NCBI GenBank assembly: GCA_947490345.1
Contig: CANLGL010000003.1
Span: 62,001-126,000 of the forward strand
DNA length: 64,000 nt
Direction: 5' to 3'
DNA from: Deltaproteobacteria bacterium
GTDB lineage: Bacteria > Myxococcota_A > UBA796 > SXON01
Part shown: positions 28,743 to 39,127 of the stretch, piece after piece
Layout of the letters: every line of letters starts with the position of its first letter
Position numbering within the stretch: the first letter of the stretch is position 1
Position numbers and translations under genes: made by a program
The notes under the pieces: model-generated
The model's database searches: none
What the model was told of the DNA's origin: nothing
The model's input: the letters and a program-made list of their open reading frames with translations, nothing else

Positions 28743-30178
28743 AACAGTTCAGCTCGGATGTGTTGGTGATCGGCTCGGGTCCCGGGGGGGCGATGACCGC
28801 GTGTACCGCCGCCGAAGCGGGCCGCGATGTGCTCCTCGTGGAGGAGGGCAGCCACCACGCGGTCGATTCGGCGCCGAGCTTTTCGTTGGCCGAGATGGAC
28901 CAGAAGTACCGCAATGGCGGACTCAACGTCACCTTCGGCGGCACGAGCATCACCTACCTGGAGGGGCGGTGTGTAGGCGGCGGCAGCGAAATCAACGCCG
29001 CGCTCTACCACCGCCCGCTGGAAAAAACGCTCCGCGAGTGGCAAGCGCAGACGCAGATCCGCGGCTTCGAGCCCGAGGCGCTTTGGCCCCACTTCGAGGC
29101 GGTCGAGGCCGACTGTAACGTCAACCTCGTGCGCGGCGGGAACGGTCCGGCCTCCGCACTTCTGCGTCGGGGCGCGGGGAGCATGGGCTGGTCCACTCGC
29201 GAGATCGCACGCTTCTGGAACTACGATGGCGACGCGCCGATCGCGGGGTTGTCGCGCGGTCGGCAGTCGATGACGGTGACGCTCGTTCCGCGCGCCGTGC
29301 GGGCGGGGGCCCGCCTGCTGCCCGACACCCGTGTGCTTCGGCTGCTCCGCGATGGGAAACGCGTCACTGGGGCGGTGGGCGAGCGGACCGTCAACGGCGA
29401 GCGCGAGAAGGTGGAGTTTCGCGCCAAAGACGTCTTCGTGTGCGCCGGTGCGGTCCAGACCCCGCGCCTGTTGCGTCGCTCCGGGTTCACCCACAACGTC
29501 GGCGACACGCTGCAACTCCACCCGATGATTCGCATCACCGCGCGCTTCCGGGAGCCCATCAACGACCTTGGGTACGGTGTGCCAACCGAGCAGGTCGATC
29601 AGTTCAAGCCGGAGCTGACCCTCGGGTGCAGCTACAGCTCCATTCCGCACCTGGCGCTGTGGATGGGCGCGTCGCTCGGAAACAAGCAGGCCCGGCTCCG
29701 CGACTGGCGGCGCACGGGCATCTTCTATGTCGCCGCCGTCGGCACCGGTGTCGGTCGGATTCGCGACTTGCCGCTGGTTGGCGAGCCGCTCATCCGACTC
29801 CCGCTGACCACCGCCGATCTGGCTCGGCTCGGCGAAGGGCTCCTTCGGTTGGGTCAGCTCTTGTTCGCCGCGGGGGCCGAGGAGCTGTCCAGCCCGGTCG
29901 ACGGAGCCCCTCCGATCCGCGACGTGGCGGCGCTCGAGGGTGTCGCGCGAGTGCTCCCGCAGGGGCGGATGCCGGTCTCCACGATTCACATTTTCTCGTC
30001 GGTGCCGATGGGCGAGGATGACGCGCGCACCGGCACGGACTCGTTCGGGCTCGTGTGGGGGTGCGACAATCTGCGCATCAATGACGCGAGTTTGTTTCCT
30101 GCCAGCCCGGCGGTGAACCCGCAGGGGACCGTGCTTGCCGTCGCCCGGCGCAACGTCATGCACTTCCTGCACGGCTGA
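28739..30178 (+). CDS. GMC-family FAD oxidoreductase
   Basis: DVLVIGSGPGGAMTACTAAEAG, EGRCVGGGSEINAALYHRP, C-terminal INDASLFPASPAVNPQGTVLAVARRN. Confidence 0.9.
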   Translation: MKQFSSDVLVIGSGPGGAMTACTAAEAGRDVLLVEEGSHHAVDSAPSFSLAEMDQKYRNGGLNVTFGGTSITYLEGRCVGGGSEINAALYHRPLEKTLREWQAQTQIRGFEPEALWPHFEAVEADCNVNLVRGGNGPASALLRRGAGSMGWSTREIARFWNYDGDAPIAGLSRGRQSMTVTLVPRAVRAGARLLPDTRVLRLLRDGKRVTGAVGERTVNGEREKVEFRAKDVFVCAGAVQTPRLLRRSGFTHNVGDTLQLHPMIRITARFREPINDLGYGVPTEQVDQFKPELTLGCSYSSIPHLALWMGASLGNKQARLRDWRRTGIFYVAAVGTGVGRIRDLPLVGEPLIRLPLTTADLARLGEGLLRLGQLLFAAGAEELSSPVDGAPPIRDVAALEGVARVLPQGRMPVSTIHIFSSVPMGEDDARTGTDSFGLVWGCDNLRINDASLFPASPAVNPQGTVLAVARRNVMHFLHG

Positions 30179-30207
30179 CGGCGCCGTCCCGCTGGCCTTG
30201 ATCTCGC

Positions 30208-30222
30208 TACAATAGCGCCGTG
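30208..30222 (+). promoter_or_regulatory. -10 element and leaderless start (TACAAT-N6-GTG)
   Basis: TACAAT 30208-30213, AGCGCC, GTG 30220. Confidence 0.6.
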
Positions 30223-33200
30223 AACGAACCCGAAGCACGCACCCGGCCCCCGTACGCCCCGTTGAGGACGGGTGGGGGTGCGGGTTGGTTGTGGGCCCGC
30301 AATGCCGCCATGGCGCTCCCTCCCGACCGTCCGAAGCTTCGGTTCCTCGATCAGCTCGGCAGCGGCGGGATGGGGGCGGTGTACCGCGCCTGGGATCTGG
30401 CCATGGGCGTTGAGGTCGCTGCCAAACAGGTTCTGGTGCCGGGGCCCGAGTCGGCCGCCCAGCTCAAGCACGAGTTCCGCATGTCGCGCGGGGCGGTGCA
30501 TCCGAACCTCGTGGCGCTCTACGAGCTCGTCGTCGACGACCTCGGCGCCTTCTTCACCATGGAGCTGGTCCCCGGGTCGGAGATCGTGCCTTACTTGCGA
30601 CGGGGGCTGCCGCCTGGCGTTCCGCTCGACCCCGAGGGTGTTGCGGAGCTGCGGCGTGTTTTTTCCGGGCTCGTCGATGGCGTTTCTGCGCTCCACCGGG
30701 CGGGGGTGGTCCACCGTGATCTCAAGCCGGCGAACGTGCTGGTCACCAGCGCGGGTCGGGTGGTGGTGCTCGATCTGGGTGTCGCCGCGCCGTGGGGGCA
30801 GAACGCCGGGCCGTCGTCGGTGACGCCGGTGGGAACGCCATCCTACATGCCGCCCGAACAGGCGCTGGGACAGGACCCGGTGCCGGCGTCGGATGCCTGG
30901 GCGCTTGGCTGCATCTTGAGCGAGTCCATGACCGGCGTGCGTGGGTGGGGGGCGATGTGGGGCGCGGCCGCCATGTCGGCCGGGGCCTTCCCGATGGAGC
31001 GGCCCGACGGTCCCGACGATTTGGTGGAGCTCAGCATGCGCCTCCGCGCGTGGGAGCCGACCGACCGGATGACGCTAGAGGCGGCCGCGGAGGTCCTCGG
31101 CGGCGCTGCCGCGGTGAGCGTGTCGGGTTGGGCTCCGTTGCGGGAGCCGCAGTTCTTCGATCGTGAGGACGAGCGGCAGGCCCTCCGAGCCCAGATCGAC
31201 GGTGACGGTCCCTCCCTGGTGATCGTACAGGGCGAGGCGGGTCGGGGAAAGTCGGCCGTGGTGCGCGAGGTGCTCCGGGTGGTACAGGCCAGCCCAGCGC
31301 ACGTGGTGGTGAGCGGCCGGTGCGACGACGCGGAGTCGGTGCCCTTCCGCGCCTGGGACGGGGTTGTTGATGCGCTGAGCGAGCGGCTCCTGGCCATGCG
31401 CGCGACCGAGGTGGAAGCCATCTCGCTTCGAAACCCGGGCGCACTGTTCAGCGCCTTCCCGGTTTTGGGTCGCGTGCCCTCGTTCAACGCCGACACCGCT
31501 CGGGCCCCGTCGGTGGACCCCATCGAATGGCAAAAAGAGGCCTTTGCCGGCTTTGTGGATCTGCTCGAACAGGTGGGCAGGTTGCGTCGCGTGGTGATCG
31601 CGATCGACGACGTGGCGGAGGGGGACGAGGACAGTGCCCGGCTTCTGGCCGCGGTCTTGCGTTCACCGAGCCTCAACGCCGCCGTGGTCCTGATCGGTCG
31701 CGACGGTGCGGCTTCGCCCCTTCTGGCGGCGATTCGCGCCCCTCATCCCGCCTGGTGCGTGCTGCAGCTGAACGTGGGGCCACTGGCGACGACCGACGCT
31801 GCTGCGATGCTGGTGGACCTCGGCGTCGATCGGAGCCGGCCGGACTTCGACGCGCTCGTTGCGCAGGCCGACGGCTCGCCTTTCCTCTTGACTGAGCTGG
31901 CCCAGCAGGCGCGGGACGGCTGGACCGTTCGCTCAATCGACGAGGCAATTCGCTTGAGGGTCTCGACGCTGGATGCCGACGCGCGCGCGCTCCTGGTGGC
32001 GGCGTCGGTGTGCGCCGCGCCGGATGGGCCGGACTTCCTCGGCGCGGTGGCGGGGCTGAGTGCCGGGGTTCGCGAAGCGGTCTATCGCCTGCGTCGCCTG
32101 CGCTTGCTGCGGTCGGTGGCCGGCGTGCCGCGCGAGCGGGTGGAGCCCCATCATGATCGGGTCGCTGCGGTCGTGCTTGCCGAGCTTCCGCGCGATGTCC
32201 TATCGCGACTACATGATCGCGCGGCGGAGCTGTTGGGCGCACGTCCGGGTGGCGAGCCGAACCGTCGATTGAGGCACCTCGTCGGGGCAGGCAAGGTCGT
32301 CGAGGCGGCGGTTTGCGCGGTCGAGGCGGGAGGGCTTGCGCTTGAAGCATTGGCCTTCGAGGCTGCGGTGGCGCTCTATGGCCAGGCTGTGGAGTTGGAG
32401 CCCACCGTCGAGCGCCTCGTGCTCCTGGCGGAAGCACTGCGGCTGGCGGGCCGGTTGAGTGAATCGGGCGCCGCGTTGGAGCGGGCGGCTTGTCTGGTCG
32501 AGTCGGGCGACCCGCGCGCTTGGGATCTGCACCGGGGGGCCGGCGAAGCGTGGTTGCGCGCCGGCGATCTCGCGCAAGGTCTGGCGGTGTTGACCCCCCT
32601 GCTTGAGCAGGTCGGGGTTCGACTGCCCGCCACGGCTGGCGCCGCGACTGCCGAGGGACTCTGGCTGCGGATCCGCTTCATGCTCTTCGGCAACCTCGGG
32701 CGCCAAGGGGCGTCGTCGCCCACGCCAGACAGCACGAGACGGATGGACCTATTATGGTCCGTCACCACCGGGCTCAGCATGCTCGATCCCGCGCGGGGTG
32801 ACGTGCTCGGCTTGCGGCACCTCTTGGATGCGGGGCGACAGGGCGACCCCTCACGCCGGGCGCGCGCCCTTGGCTTCGAGGCTTCGAATGAGGCGCTCGT
32901 CGGGAATGGGTTCTTCCTCGGCCGCGCGCGCGCGCTTTTGGAGCGTGCGGAGCCGTTGGCCGCAGACACCGGCCTCCCCGCGGACCGCGCGTGGGTGCTC
33001 CTCGCGCGCACGACCGTCCACGGGCTGGCGGGCGAGTTTCGTGAGTCGGCCCAGCTGGGCCTGGAGGCCGAGCGGCTCTACGTCGGCGAGTGCACCGGCG
33101 TTGACTGGGAGCTGATGGCGCTCCGGACCTACGTCAACGGGGCCCTGGCCCAGCTTGGTGAGGTGCGCCTCTTGCAGGATCGCGTGGTGCGAGGGCTGGA

Positions 33201-33825
33201 CGACGCCCTGCGACGGGAGCACGTCTTGGCGGCGATGGTGCACCGCGCCGGGCAGCCAGCCCTCGCCTGGTTGTGGCTCGATCGCCCGGAGGTCATCCTC
33301 GCTTCCGAGGCGCTGCCACCGGAGTCGCCGGGGGTCGACTTCTCGGCGCTCCGGTACTTCTCCATGGTGGCGACGGTTCGGGCGAGGTTGTACAGCGGCG
33401 ATCCGACGGGCGCGCGTGCCGCGCTCGACCTCAGTTGGGCGGGGATGCTGGCGGCCGGGTACCTCGGGTTCGCGTACACCCGGGTGGAAATGTTTGTGTT
33501 GCGCTCTCAGGTCCAGGCCGCCTCGGGCGAGCTGGCCGGGCTCAGCTCCGCGGCGGGTCGCATCGCGAAGGACACGCCTCTGGCCCATGCGGCTGCGTAC
33601 GCCGCGCTCGTCCGGGCGCTGGCGGCGCCAAGCGCGGTCACCTTTGCCGCGGCCGGCGAGGCCTTCGAGGCCAGGGAGCTCGCGGTGTCGGCGGCTGCCT
33701 GCCGTTGGCGCGCGGCGCGGCTCGATGGCCGTATGGCCGACGCTGAAACGATCATCGCCACTGCGCGCGCCTCGGGGATCGTGAACCCGGAACGCTACTT
33801 CGTGGGCTTCGCGCCGGTGGCTTGA
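30220..33825 (+). CDS. Ser/Thr protein kinase with AAA-type ATPase and TPR-like C-terminus
   Basis: LGSGGMGAVYRAW, HRDLKPANVLV, LDLGVAA, GTPSYMPPEQ; VIVQGEAGRGKSAVV (P-loop). Confidence 0.92.
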   Translation: MNEPEARTRPPYAPLRTGGGAGWLWARNAAMALPPDRPKLRFLDQLGSGGMGAVYRAWDLAMGVEVAAKQVLVPGPESAAQLKHEFRMSRGAVHPNLVALYELVVDDLGAFFTMELVPGSEIVPYLRRGLPPGVPLDPEGVAELRRVFSGLVDGVSALHRAGVVHRDLKPANVLVTSAGRVVVLDLGVAAPWGQNAGPSSVTPVGTPSYMPPEQALGQDPVPASDAWALGCILSESMTGVRGWGAMWGAAAMSAGAFPMERPDGPDDLVELSMRLRAWEPTDRMTLEAAAEVLGGAAAVSVSGWAPLREPQFFDREDERQALRAQIDGDGPSLVIVQGEAGRGKSAVVREVLRVVQASPAHVVVSGRCDDAESVPFRAWDGVVDALSERLLAMRATEVEAISLRNPGALFSAFPVLGRVPSFNADTARAPSVDPIEWQKEAFAGFVDLLEQVGRLRRVVIAIDDVAEGDEDSARLLAAVLRSPSLNAAVVLIGRDGAASPLLAAIRAPHPAWCVLQLNVGPLATTDAAAMLVDLGVDRSRPDFDALVAQADGSPFLLTELAQQARDGWTVRSIDEAIRLRVSTLDADARALLVAASVCAAPDGPDFLGAVAGLSAGVREAVYRLRRLRLLRSVAGVPRERVEPHHDRVAAVVLAELPRDVLSRLHDRAAELLGARPGGEPNRRLRHLVGAGKVVEAAVCAVEAGGLALEALAFEAAVALYGQAVELEPTVERLVLLAEALRLAGRLSESGAALERAACLVESGDPRAWDLHRGAGEAWLRAGDLAQGLAVLTPLLEQVGVRLPATAGAATAEGLWLRIRFMLFGNLGRQGASSPTPDSTRRMDLLWSVTTGLSMLDPARGDVLGLRHLLDAGRQGDPSRRARALGFEASNEALVGNGFFLGRARALLERAEPLAADTGLPADRAWVLLARTTVHGLAGEFRESAQLGLEAERLYVGECTGVDWELMALRTYVNGALAQLGEVRLLQDRVVRGLDDALRREHVLAAMVHRAGQPALAWLWLDRPEVILASEALPPESPGVDFSALRYFSMVATVRARLYSGDPTGARAALDLSWAGMLAAGYLGFAYTRVEMFVLRSQVQAASGELAGLSSAAGRIAKDTPLAHAAAYAALVRALAAPSAVTFAAAGEAFEARELAVSAAACRWRAARLDGRMADAETIIATARASGIVNPERYFVGFAPVA

Positions 33826-34961
33826 GCAGCAGGGTCCGCGAACATCGCGGCGAAGCCGCTCAAGAGTGCCGCCGCCGGCACCGCGCTGAAGACGGTGTCT
33901 CTCACCTGTGCGGCGAACTCCGAGCCGGGGCACGACACTTGGGAGACCGCCCAGGACGCCCGCTGCAGTCCGGCGGTGCGCTCGGAACGTTGGCCTTCGT
34001 ACCTACGGAAAGCGGCCTCTGTCGGGCCGGCTTCGCTGGCGAGCGTCGCGGCCAAAACCACTGCATCCTCCAGCGCCATGCACACCCCTTGGCCGAGGTC
34101 TGGCGTGCAGGGGTGGGCCGCGTCGCCCAACAGGGAGATGCGCCCCGTGCCCCATACGGTCGACGGTGGGCGATCCTGCAGTTCGAAGCGGAGCCAACTG
34201 CCGTCCGGGGTCGTCGCGATCAGATCGGTGATGGGTGGCGGGTAGCCCCGGAAGCACGCCCGCAACGCGGCCATGTCCGCGACGCCGAAGGATGCGTGGG
34301 TGTAGGCATACCACCACGAGCCCGTCGCGTGGGGGATGTGAAGGAAGCGGCGCCCCTGCCCGTCGGTGCTGGTCAGCCGAGTCGCGTCGCTACCCGGGGT
34401 GGGGCTCGACCCGATCCAAGCGACCATGTTGGCGAGCCGGGGCGGCACGTCCCCGCGGAGGTACGTCGCGACTTTGGAATGGAAGCCGTCGGCGCCGACC
34501 AACGCTGCGGCCTCGATCTCTTCGCCACCGTCGAGGCGGACGCACACCCGATCACCTTCGGTGGTCGCGGATTCGACTGGCGCGCCCCACCTGACGTGCT
34601 CGCGTCCGAGCGCGCCGAGCAGGGCGTCGATAAGCCGCCCGCGCTCCAGGGCCATGAGCCAGCCGCCGCCGCCGGCGGCGAGCTTTCCGATCGGCAGGTC
34701 GTGGGTGAGCGCGCCGGTCCAGCCGCGGACGTGGACCCTCCGGAACGCCGGTCCCAGCGCCCTCGCAGGGCCCTCGCCGAGAACCGCGGCGAGCGCGCGC
34801 GTACCGTGGGGCCACAAGACGAGGGCTCCGCCGCCAGTGCGCGGTCCCTGGGCCTTCTCCACGACCCGCGCGTCGATCTCCGCGCGGCGCAAGAGGATGG
34901 CCAGCGCGAGCCCGCCTGGCCCGGCGCCGGCGATGAGAAACGGCCTACCGGCGTCCGCCAC
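33795..34961 (-). CDS. FAD-dependent monooxygenase (PHBH-like fold)
   Basis: FLIAGAGPGGLALAILLRRAEIDARVVEKA; LVGADGFHSKV; GRISLLGDAAHPCTPDLGQGVCMALEDAV. Confidence 0.9.
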   Translation of the reverse strand: MADAGRPFLIAGAGPGGLALAILLRRAEIDARVVEKAQGPRTGGGALVLWPHGTRALAAVLGEGPARALGPAFRRVHVRGWTGALTHDLPIGKLAAGGGGWLMALERGRLIDALLGALGREHVRWGAPVESATTEGDRVCVRLDGGEEIEAAALVGADGFHSKVATYLRGDVPPRLANMVAWIGSSPTPGSDATRLTSTDGQGRRFLHIPHATGSWWYAYTHASFGVADMAALRACFRGYPPPITDLIATTPDGSWLRFELQDRPPSTVWGTGRISLLGDAAHPCTPDLGQGVCMALEDAVVLAATLASEAGPTEAAFRRYEGQRSERTAGLQRASWAVSQVSCPGSEFAAQVRDTVFSAVPAAALLSGFAAMFADPAAQATGAKPTK

Positions 34962-37900
34962 GCGTCTCGTAGAGCTCCTTGGCCCAGTCGACGAACCGTT
35001 CGCTGGCTGCCCGTAGATCTTCGAGCGAGTTGCGAGCCACCGAGGGCTCGTTGCGCAGCGCGTCGTAGGCTTCTTCGAGGTAGCTGGTCCAGTTCATCGG
35101 CGTCTTCGGCGTCGCGATAATCATCTGTTCGACGCGGAGGATCTCGACCATGTGCGGAAGTCCGCGGGCCACCAGGCGCTCGTCGAGCTTGCGCAGCGCG
35201 GCCAGATCCGGGAACTCGTTGTCCTCCGGGTCCCAGGTGTCGCAGAACTCGCCGAGCAGCTCGCCGTTCGGGCGACTGGCCACGTCGTAGAGGATCGCGT
35301 TGACCGCGTGCCGCGCCGATTCGTTGGCGGCCTCCATGCTGGTGAGGCGGGTGTGGGTCCGCATGTGCGGCCCCGCAAGCACCCATTGTCCCGCGGTGAC
35401 TCGGTACCGCTGACCGGCGTTGGTACCGCCATCGTCGGTGGCGTCGACGGGGATGGCCCACGTCGGGCGTTTCTCGTTGTCCTGCGGACGGTTGATCAGG
35501 AAGGGCGCGGCGTTTCGTTTGATCTGGCGGTCGGGGTCACCGCCCTCGCGCTCGAGGTGCCAGTCGACCGCGTACCACCGCGGCAGGGTCGTGCCCTGCT
35601 TCTGAAAGTCAGGCAACGGCGCGGTGAGCTGGTTCCACGTCTCCTTCTGCAGCTTGTCCGAGCTGATGGCGATGGCATTGAGCTTTGCGCCCGGGGCGAT
35701 GTCGGCGTTGGTCCAGTGGCACAGGTCGACCGAAAGGTTCGAGACGAACCCGGCTTCGTGCCGCTGCATGCGCGTTCGCCAGTAGGACGGCTGCGAAATC
35801 GACGAGATACCCCAGGGAGCACCGATGTAGTAGACGTGCCCTTCGCCCCCGACGCGCACGCCGGAGTCGAAGTAGAACTGCACGCCCGCCATCACGCGGA
35901 AGGGGCCGGCGACGGTCCAGCTCTCGTTGGCGCCGGCGGTGCCGACGCCGCCCAGGCTCAGGTAGTCGTCGGCGGTGTACGGGTCGTTTTCCGCGATGTC
36001 CTTCAGCGACATCTCTCGTTCGACTTCTTCGAGGGCGCTGACGTGCCACCGGTGCATCGTGTCGAAGTCCCCGACCCAGGAGCCCGCCTTCACGAGGTCA
36101 AAGGTTCGATAGAGCCCGGTAGCGAGCACGTAGTAGTCGGCCTCCTCGACGAAGGCGGGGGCACCCGGGTCGGGGACCGGAGTGGCGGCGAACGAGGGTG
36201 AGTACTTGAGGTCGGCCCCAGCACCCGCACGGTCGAGCTGAGTGACCTTCCCCGCGTAGAAGTTGACTCCCTGGTAGCGCAAGTAGTGCTTCCACGGGAC
36301 GAAGAACGCGGTGGTGGTCGGACCGTTGAGCGTCTGGTCCGAGCGTCGGTCGCCCCGCACCGGATCCATCAACAGTTGCACCGTGGTGTTGAGCTGGGTG
36401 CGGGCGTCGACCTCGTCGGCACGCGCCGACAACAGCGACAGCGGCGCGTCCTCCAACGCCTGCGCAAAGCCATTTTCACCCGGCGAACGCTTGAAGTCGT
36501 CGATGCCGATGTACGACTTCCAGTCCTTCCCTTCTGCCTCTTTCGTTCGACGCGCGGGGCAGGAGGTCAGATATTTGAGGATGCGCACCTCGAAGAGGGC
36601 CACATCCCAGTCTTCGTACCCCATCTCCTTGAACTCCGCGAGAATCTTGCGGAGCTCCTCGAAGCTGTGGACCGGACGCCGGGGGAAGGTGTGGAGTTTT
36701 TGACGCTTGATCGGGTCTTTCTCGCGGGATAGGTACATCTGCACCTCCCCGGTGGGGACCAGGTTGTCGTAGGCGGTGAGTCCACCGGCGCGACCCATCT
36801 CGTCCAGGAGGGGGATCCGCTTCATCGTGTCGAACAGATGCTGATAGAAGGACGGAAAGATGCGGTAGCCGTGCTCGGTGGGTACGAGGTGCTGCCGCAC
36901 CCGGAGCTCGACCCAGGCTCCACTACCGTCGCCCCGGTCGTTGGGGTCTTCGGCCACGCGCAGCTCAGGCTCGAAGAGTACGGTGACCACTGCTGCGGGG
37001 ATGTTTTCGCTGGCGGCGCGGGTGTAGGTGAACGCCTCCTCGGAGGTGGCGCCGGCCTCGCGGCGGAGGATCTGTCGCGACAGGGGAATCTTGATGGACC
37101 CGGGGGCGACCTTGGCGCGGGTCCAGCCATCCGGGGCCTCGGTGTAGTCCTTCACCCACTTCAGGGTGTGCCGGACACGCGACTGGGCGCACCCAGGATC
37201 GTCGATCTCGCCGACCCGGCCGAGCACGGTGACTGTCCAGGCGGGGATCGGGCGGTCCGCCTGGCGTGCGTCCTCGTCGTTGCCGGTGCGGGTGGCCTGG
37301 CGACGCGGCGGGCCGCCCTGCGAGATCAGGTAGGCGGTTCCCTTGTCATAGCCCTCGCCGGTTTGATCCCCTGAGGCAGCGGCAGCGGCCAGGAAGCCGG
37401 CGAATGCGGCGAGGAGATCGGCGCTGGTGGGCTCGAGCACGGTGAAGTCGGGCACGCCGTTGTTGACCCCGCCGCTCACCAGCAGTCGCCCCTGAAAGTT
37501 GCCGAGGGCGATGCGCAGGGGCGTGGCCACCAGCAGCGGTTCTGCCGCCTCACGCGTGGGCAGACGACGCAGCGGCGTCCGGGCAATGCCGCCGACGTCG
37601 GTCTTCCAGGGCTCCAGGTCCATGGTGTTCTCCTCGACCACCTGGACGCGGAACCCGCGCTCGATGAGCTCGTGGGCGGCGCTCAGGCCGGCGATGCCCG
37701 AGCCGATGACGGTGACCAGCGGACCGTACCTCTTGGCTTCGTCCGACAGGGGCGGACGGGCCGGCGGCACCGGTGCGGGCGCCTCGCCGTCGTGTTCGAT
37801 CTCGTGAGGTGCGACGCCAGTCAGCGCGCACCACAGGCTCACCAGGTCGGCGGGATCCAGCCTGAGGTCGGGGATCGTCGCCTCCGCCGGCCGACGCATC

Positions 37901-38118
37901 CGATTGAGCGCCACGTTGGGCAGCCAGACCGTCACATGCGGAGGCGCGCGCCGCCCTTCGACGATCGTCACCGCGCCGTCGTCGTCGATGTGCAAGAGCG
38001 CGACCTCGTCGCCGCGGCGGAGCTCGACATATTTCGCGGCGAGGGCGCCTCGGATCGTCCGCGAGAGGCTGTTGAGCGCATCCACCCGGGCCGACAGTTC
38101 GCTACGCAGCTTAAGCAT
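34945..38118 (-). CDS. Very large FAD/NAD(P)-binding amine-oxidase-like flavoprotein (1057 aa)
   Basis: VTVIGSGIAGLSAAHELIERGFRVQVVEE...GGIARTPLRR; C-terminal THTRLTSMEAANESARHAVNAIL; unclassified N-terminal ~130 aa. Confidence 0.8.
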   Translation of the reverse strand: MLKLRSELSARVDALNSLSRTIRGALAAKYVELRRGDEVALLHIDDDGAVTIVEGRRAPPHVTVWLPNVALNRMRRPAEATIPDLRLDPADLVSLWCALTGVAPHEIEHDGEAPAPVPPARPPLSDEAKRYGPLVTVIGSGIAGLSAAHELIERGFRVQVVEENTMDLEPWKTDVGGIARTPLRRLPTREAAEPLLVATPLRIALGNFQGRLLVSGGVNNGVPDFTVLEPTSADLLAAFAGFLAAAAASGDQTGEGYDKGTAYLISQGGPPRRQATRTGNDEDARQADRPIPAWTVTVLGRVGEIDDPGCAQSRVRHTLKWVKDYTEAPDGWTRAKVAPGSIKIPLSRQILRREAGATSEEAFTYTRAASENIPAAVVTVLFEPELRVAEDPNDRGDGSGAWVELRVRQHLVPTEHGYRIFPSFYQHLFDTMKRIPLLDEMGRAGGLTAYDNLVPTGEVQMYLSREKDPIKRQKLHTFPRRPVHSFEELRKILAEFKEMGYEDWDVALFEVRILKYLTSCPARRTKEAEGKDWKSYIGIDDFKRSPGENGFAQALEDAPLSLLSARADEVDARTQLNTTVQLLMDPVRGDRRSDQTLNGPTTTAFFVPWKHYLRYQGVNFYAGKVTQLDRAGAGADLKYSPSFAATPVPDPGAPAFVEEADYYVLATGLYRTFDLVKAGSWVGDFDTMHRWHVSALEEVEREMSLKDIAENDPYTADDYLSLGGVGTAGANESWTVAGPFRVMAGVQFYFDSGVRVGGEGHVYYIGAPWGISSISQPSYWRTRMQRHEAGFVSNLSVDLCHWTNADIAPGAKLNAIAISSDKLQKETWNQLTAPLPDFQKQGTTLPRWYAVDWHLEREGGDPDRQIKRNAAPFLINRPQDNEKRPTWAIPVDATDDGGTNAGQRYRVTAGQWVLAGPHMRTHTRLTSMEAANESARHAVNAILYDVASRPNGELLGEFCDTWDPEDNEFPDLAALRKLDERLVARGLPHMVEILRVEQMIIATPKTPMNWTSYLEEAYDALRNEPSVARNSLEDLRAASERFVDWAKELYETRGGRR

Positions 38119-39127
38119 CCACTACCTCCAACATTCCGTTGAGCTGACAGTCCAGGACCTGACCCCGTAGGCAACCGCGCACTGTGAGCCGCGTCGGGCA
38201 CTCGGTGACCCGGACCAGACGCGCCGCAGCCGGGATGAGCAGTTGGGCCGCCCCGTCGGTCGAACCTACCACGTCCAGCCAATCGTCACCCGCGCGAGCG
38301 CGCCATTTTGCCAACTCGGGCACACTCGCGACCAGACAGTGGTTTCCCACCTCGATGTCCGGCACGCGGTGCGGCTCGCCGCGCCAGCTGCCCTCGCGAA
38401 CATACTCGACCTCGTCGGTGCGGAAATCGCGCCATAGCTCGCCGTCGCGCCACACCGCGAGGCCCGAAACGAGCGTGCGATGGCGCGCCCGATCCGACAC
38501 CCGCAACGCCATGAGGCTCCACGCGTCGGTAGGCTTGGGGGGCAGGCCGAAGCTCCACTCCCAGGCGAAGTCTCCCCCGAAGTCGAAGGAGCCCCAGTTA
38601 TGGTCGTGGTAGGCTGACAATCCGGTGAGCGAGCGCGAAAATGGCGCCCGGAGCTCGCCGTCAGCGACGATCATCCGCGGCACGCTCACCCAGTGAAAAC
38701 GCCCGGAGTCCGGGAGGCGCAGGTGGTTGGCGACCAGCGGCGCCGCCTCGGGCCGCAGCAGAAGATCAGCCTCGATGCCCGTGTCTTCCGGGGCAAGGTG
38801 CAGTCGGTAGCCCTCAGGCACGGCGCGGACCGAGGTCTCGCCGAACATCGCGTCGACCCGGCCGGGACGGAGCTCCAGCCGCTCCCGACGTGGGGTGTGC
38901 ATTCCGCCGACCCATCGCGCGCCGTCCCAGACCAAAACCAGGGCCCGCGGGACCACGCCCGCCTCCTCTCGTCGCACGCTGAGGTTGACCAGCAGCCGGA
39001 AGCCGTCGCCGACGACGACGAAGTGCATCCACTCCAGGCCGGCGCCCCGGAGCGGAGACCCACGCCACCAATCCGCCGCCAAGGCAGCGTGGAGGTGGGC
39101 GGCCTGCGGGGTGGGCGGGTGCATCAT
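38111..39127 (-). CDS. CrtC/AttH-like (carotenoid 1,2-hydratase / lipocalin-like) protein
   Basis: GLSAYHDHNWGSFDFGGDFAWEWSFGL, resembling the CrtC YHDHNWG signature. Confidence 0.6.
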   Translation of the reverse strand: MMHPPTPQAAHLHAALAADWWRGSPLRGAGLEWMHFVVVGDGFRLLVNLSVRREEAGVVPRALVLVWDGARWVGGMHTPRRERLELRPGRVDAMFGETSVRAVPEGYRLHLAPEDTGIEADLLLRPEAAPLVANHLRLPDSGRFHWVSVPRMIVADGELRAPFSRSLTGLSAYHDHNWGSFDFGGDFAWEWSFGLPPKPTDAWSLMALRVSDRARHRTLVSGLAVWRDGELWRDFRTDEVEYVREGSWRGEPHRVPDIEVGNHCLVASVPELAKWRARAGDDWLDVVGSTDGAAQLLIPAAARLVRVTECPTRLTVRGCLRGQVLDCQLNGMLEVVDA

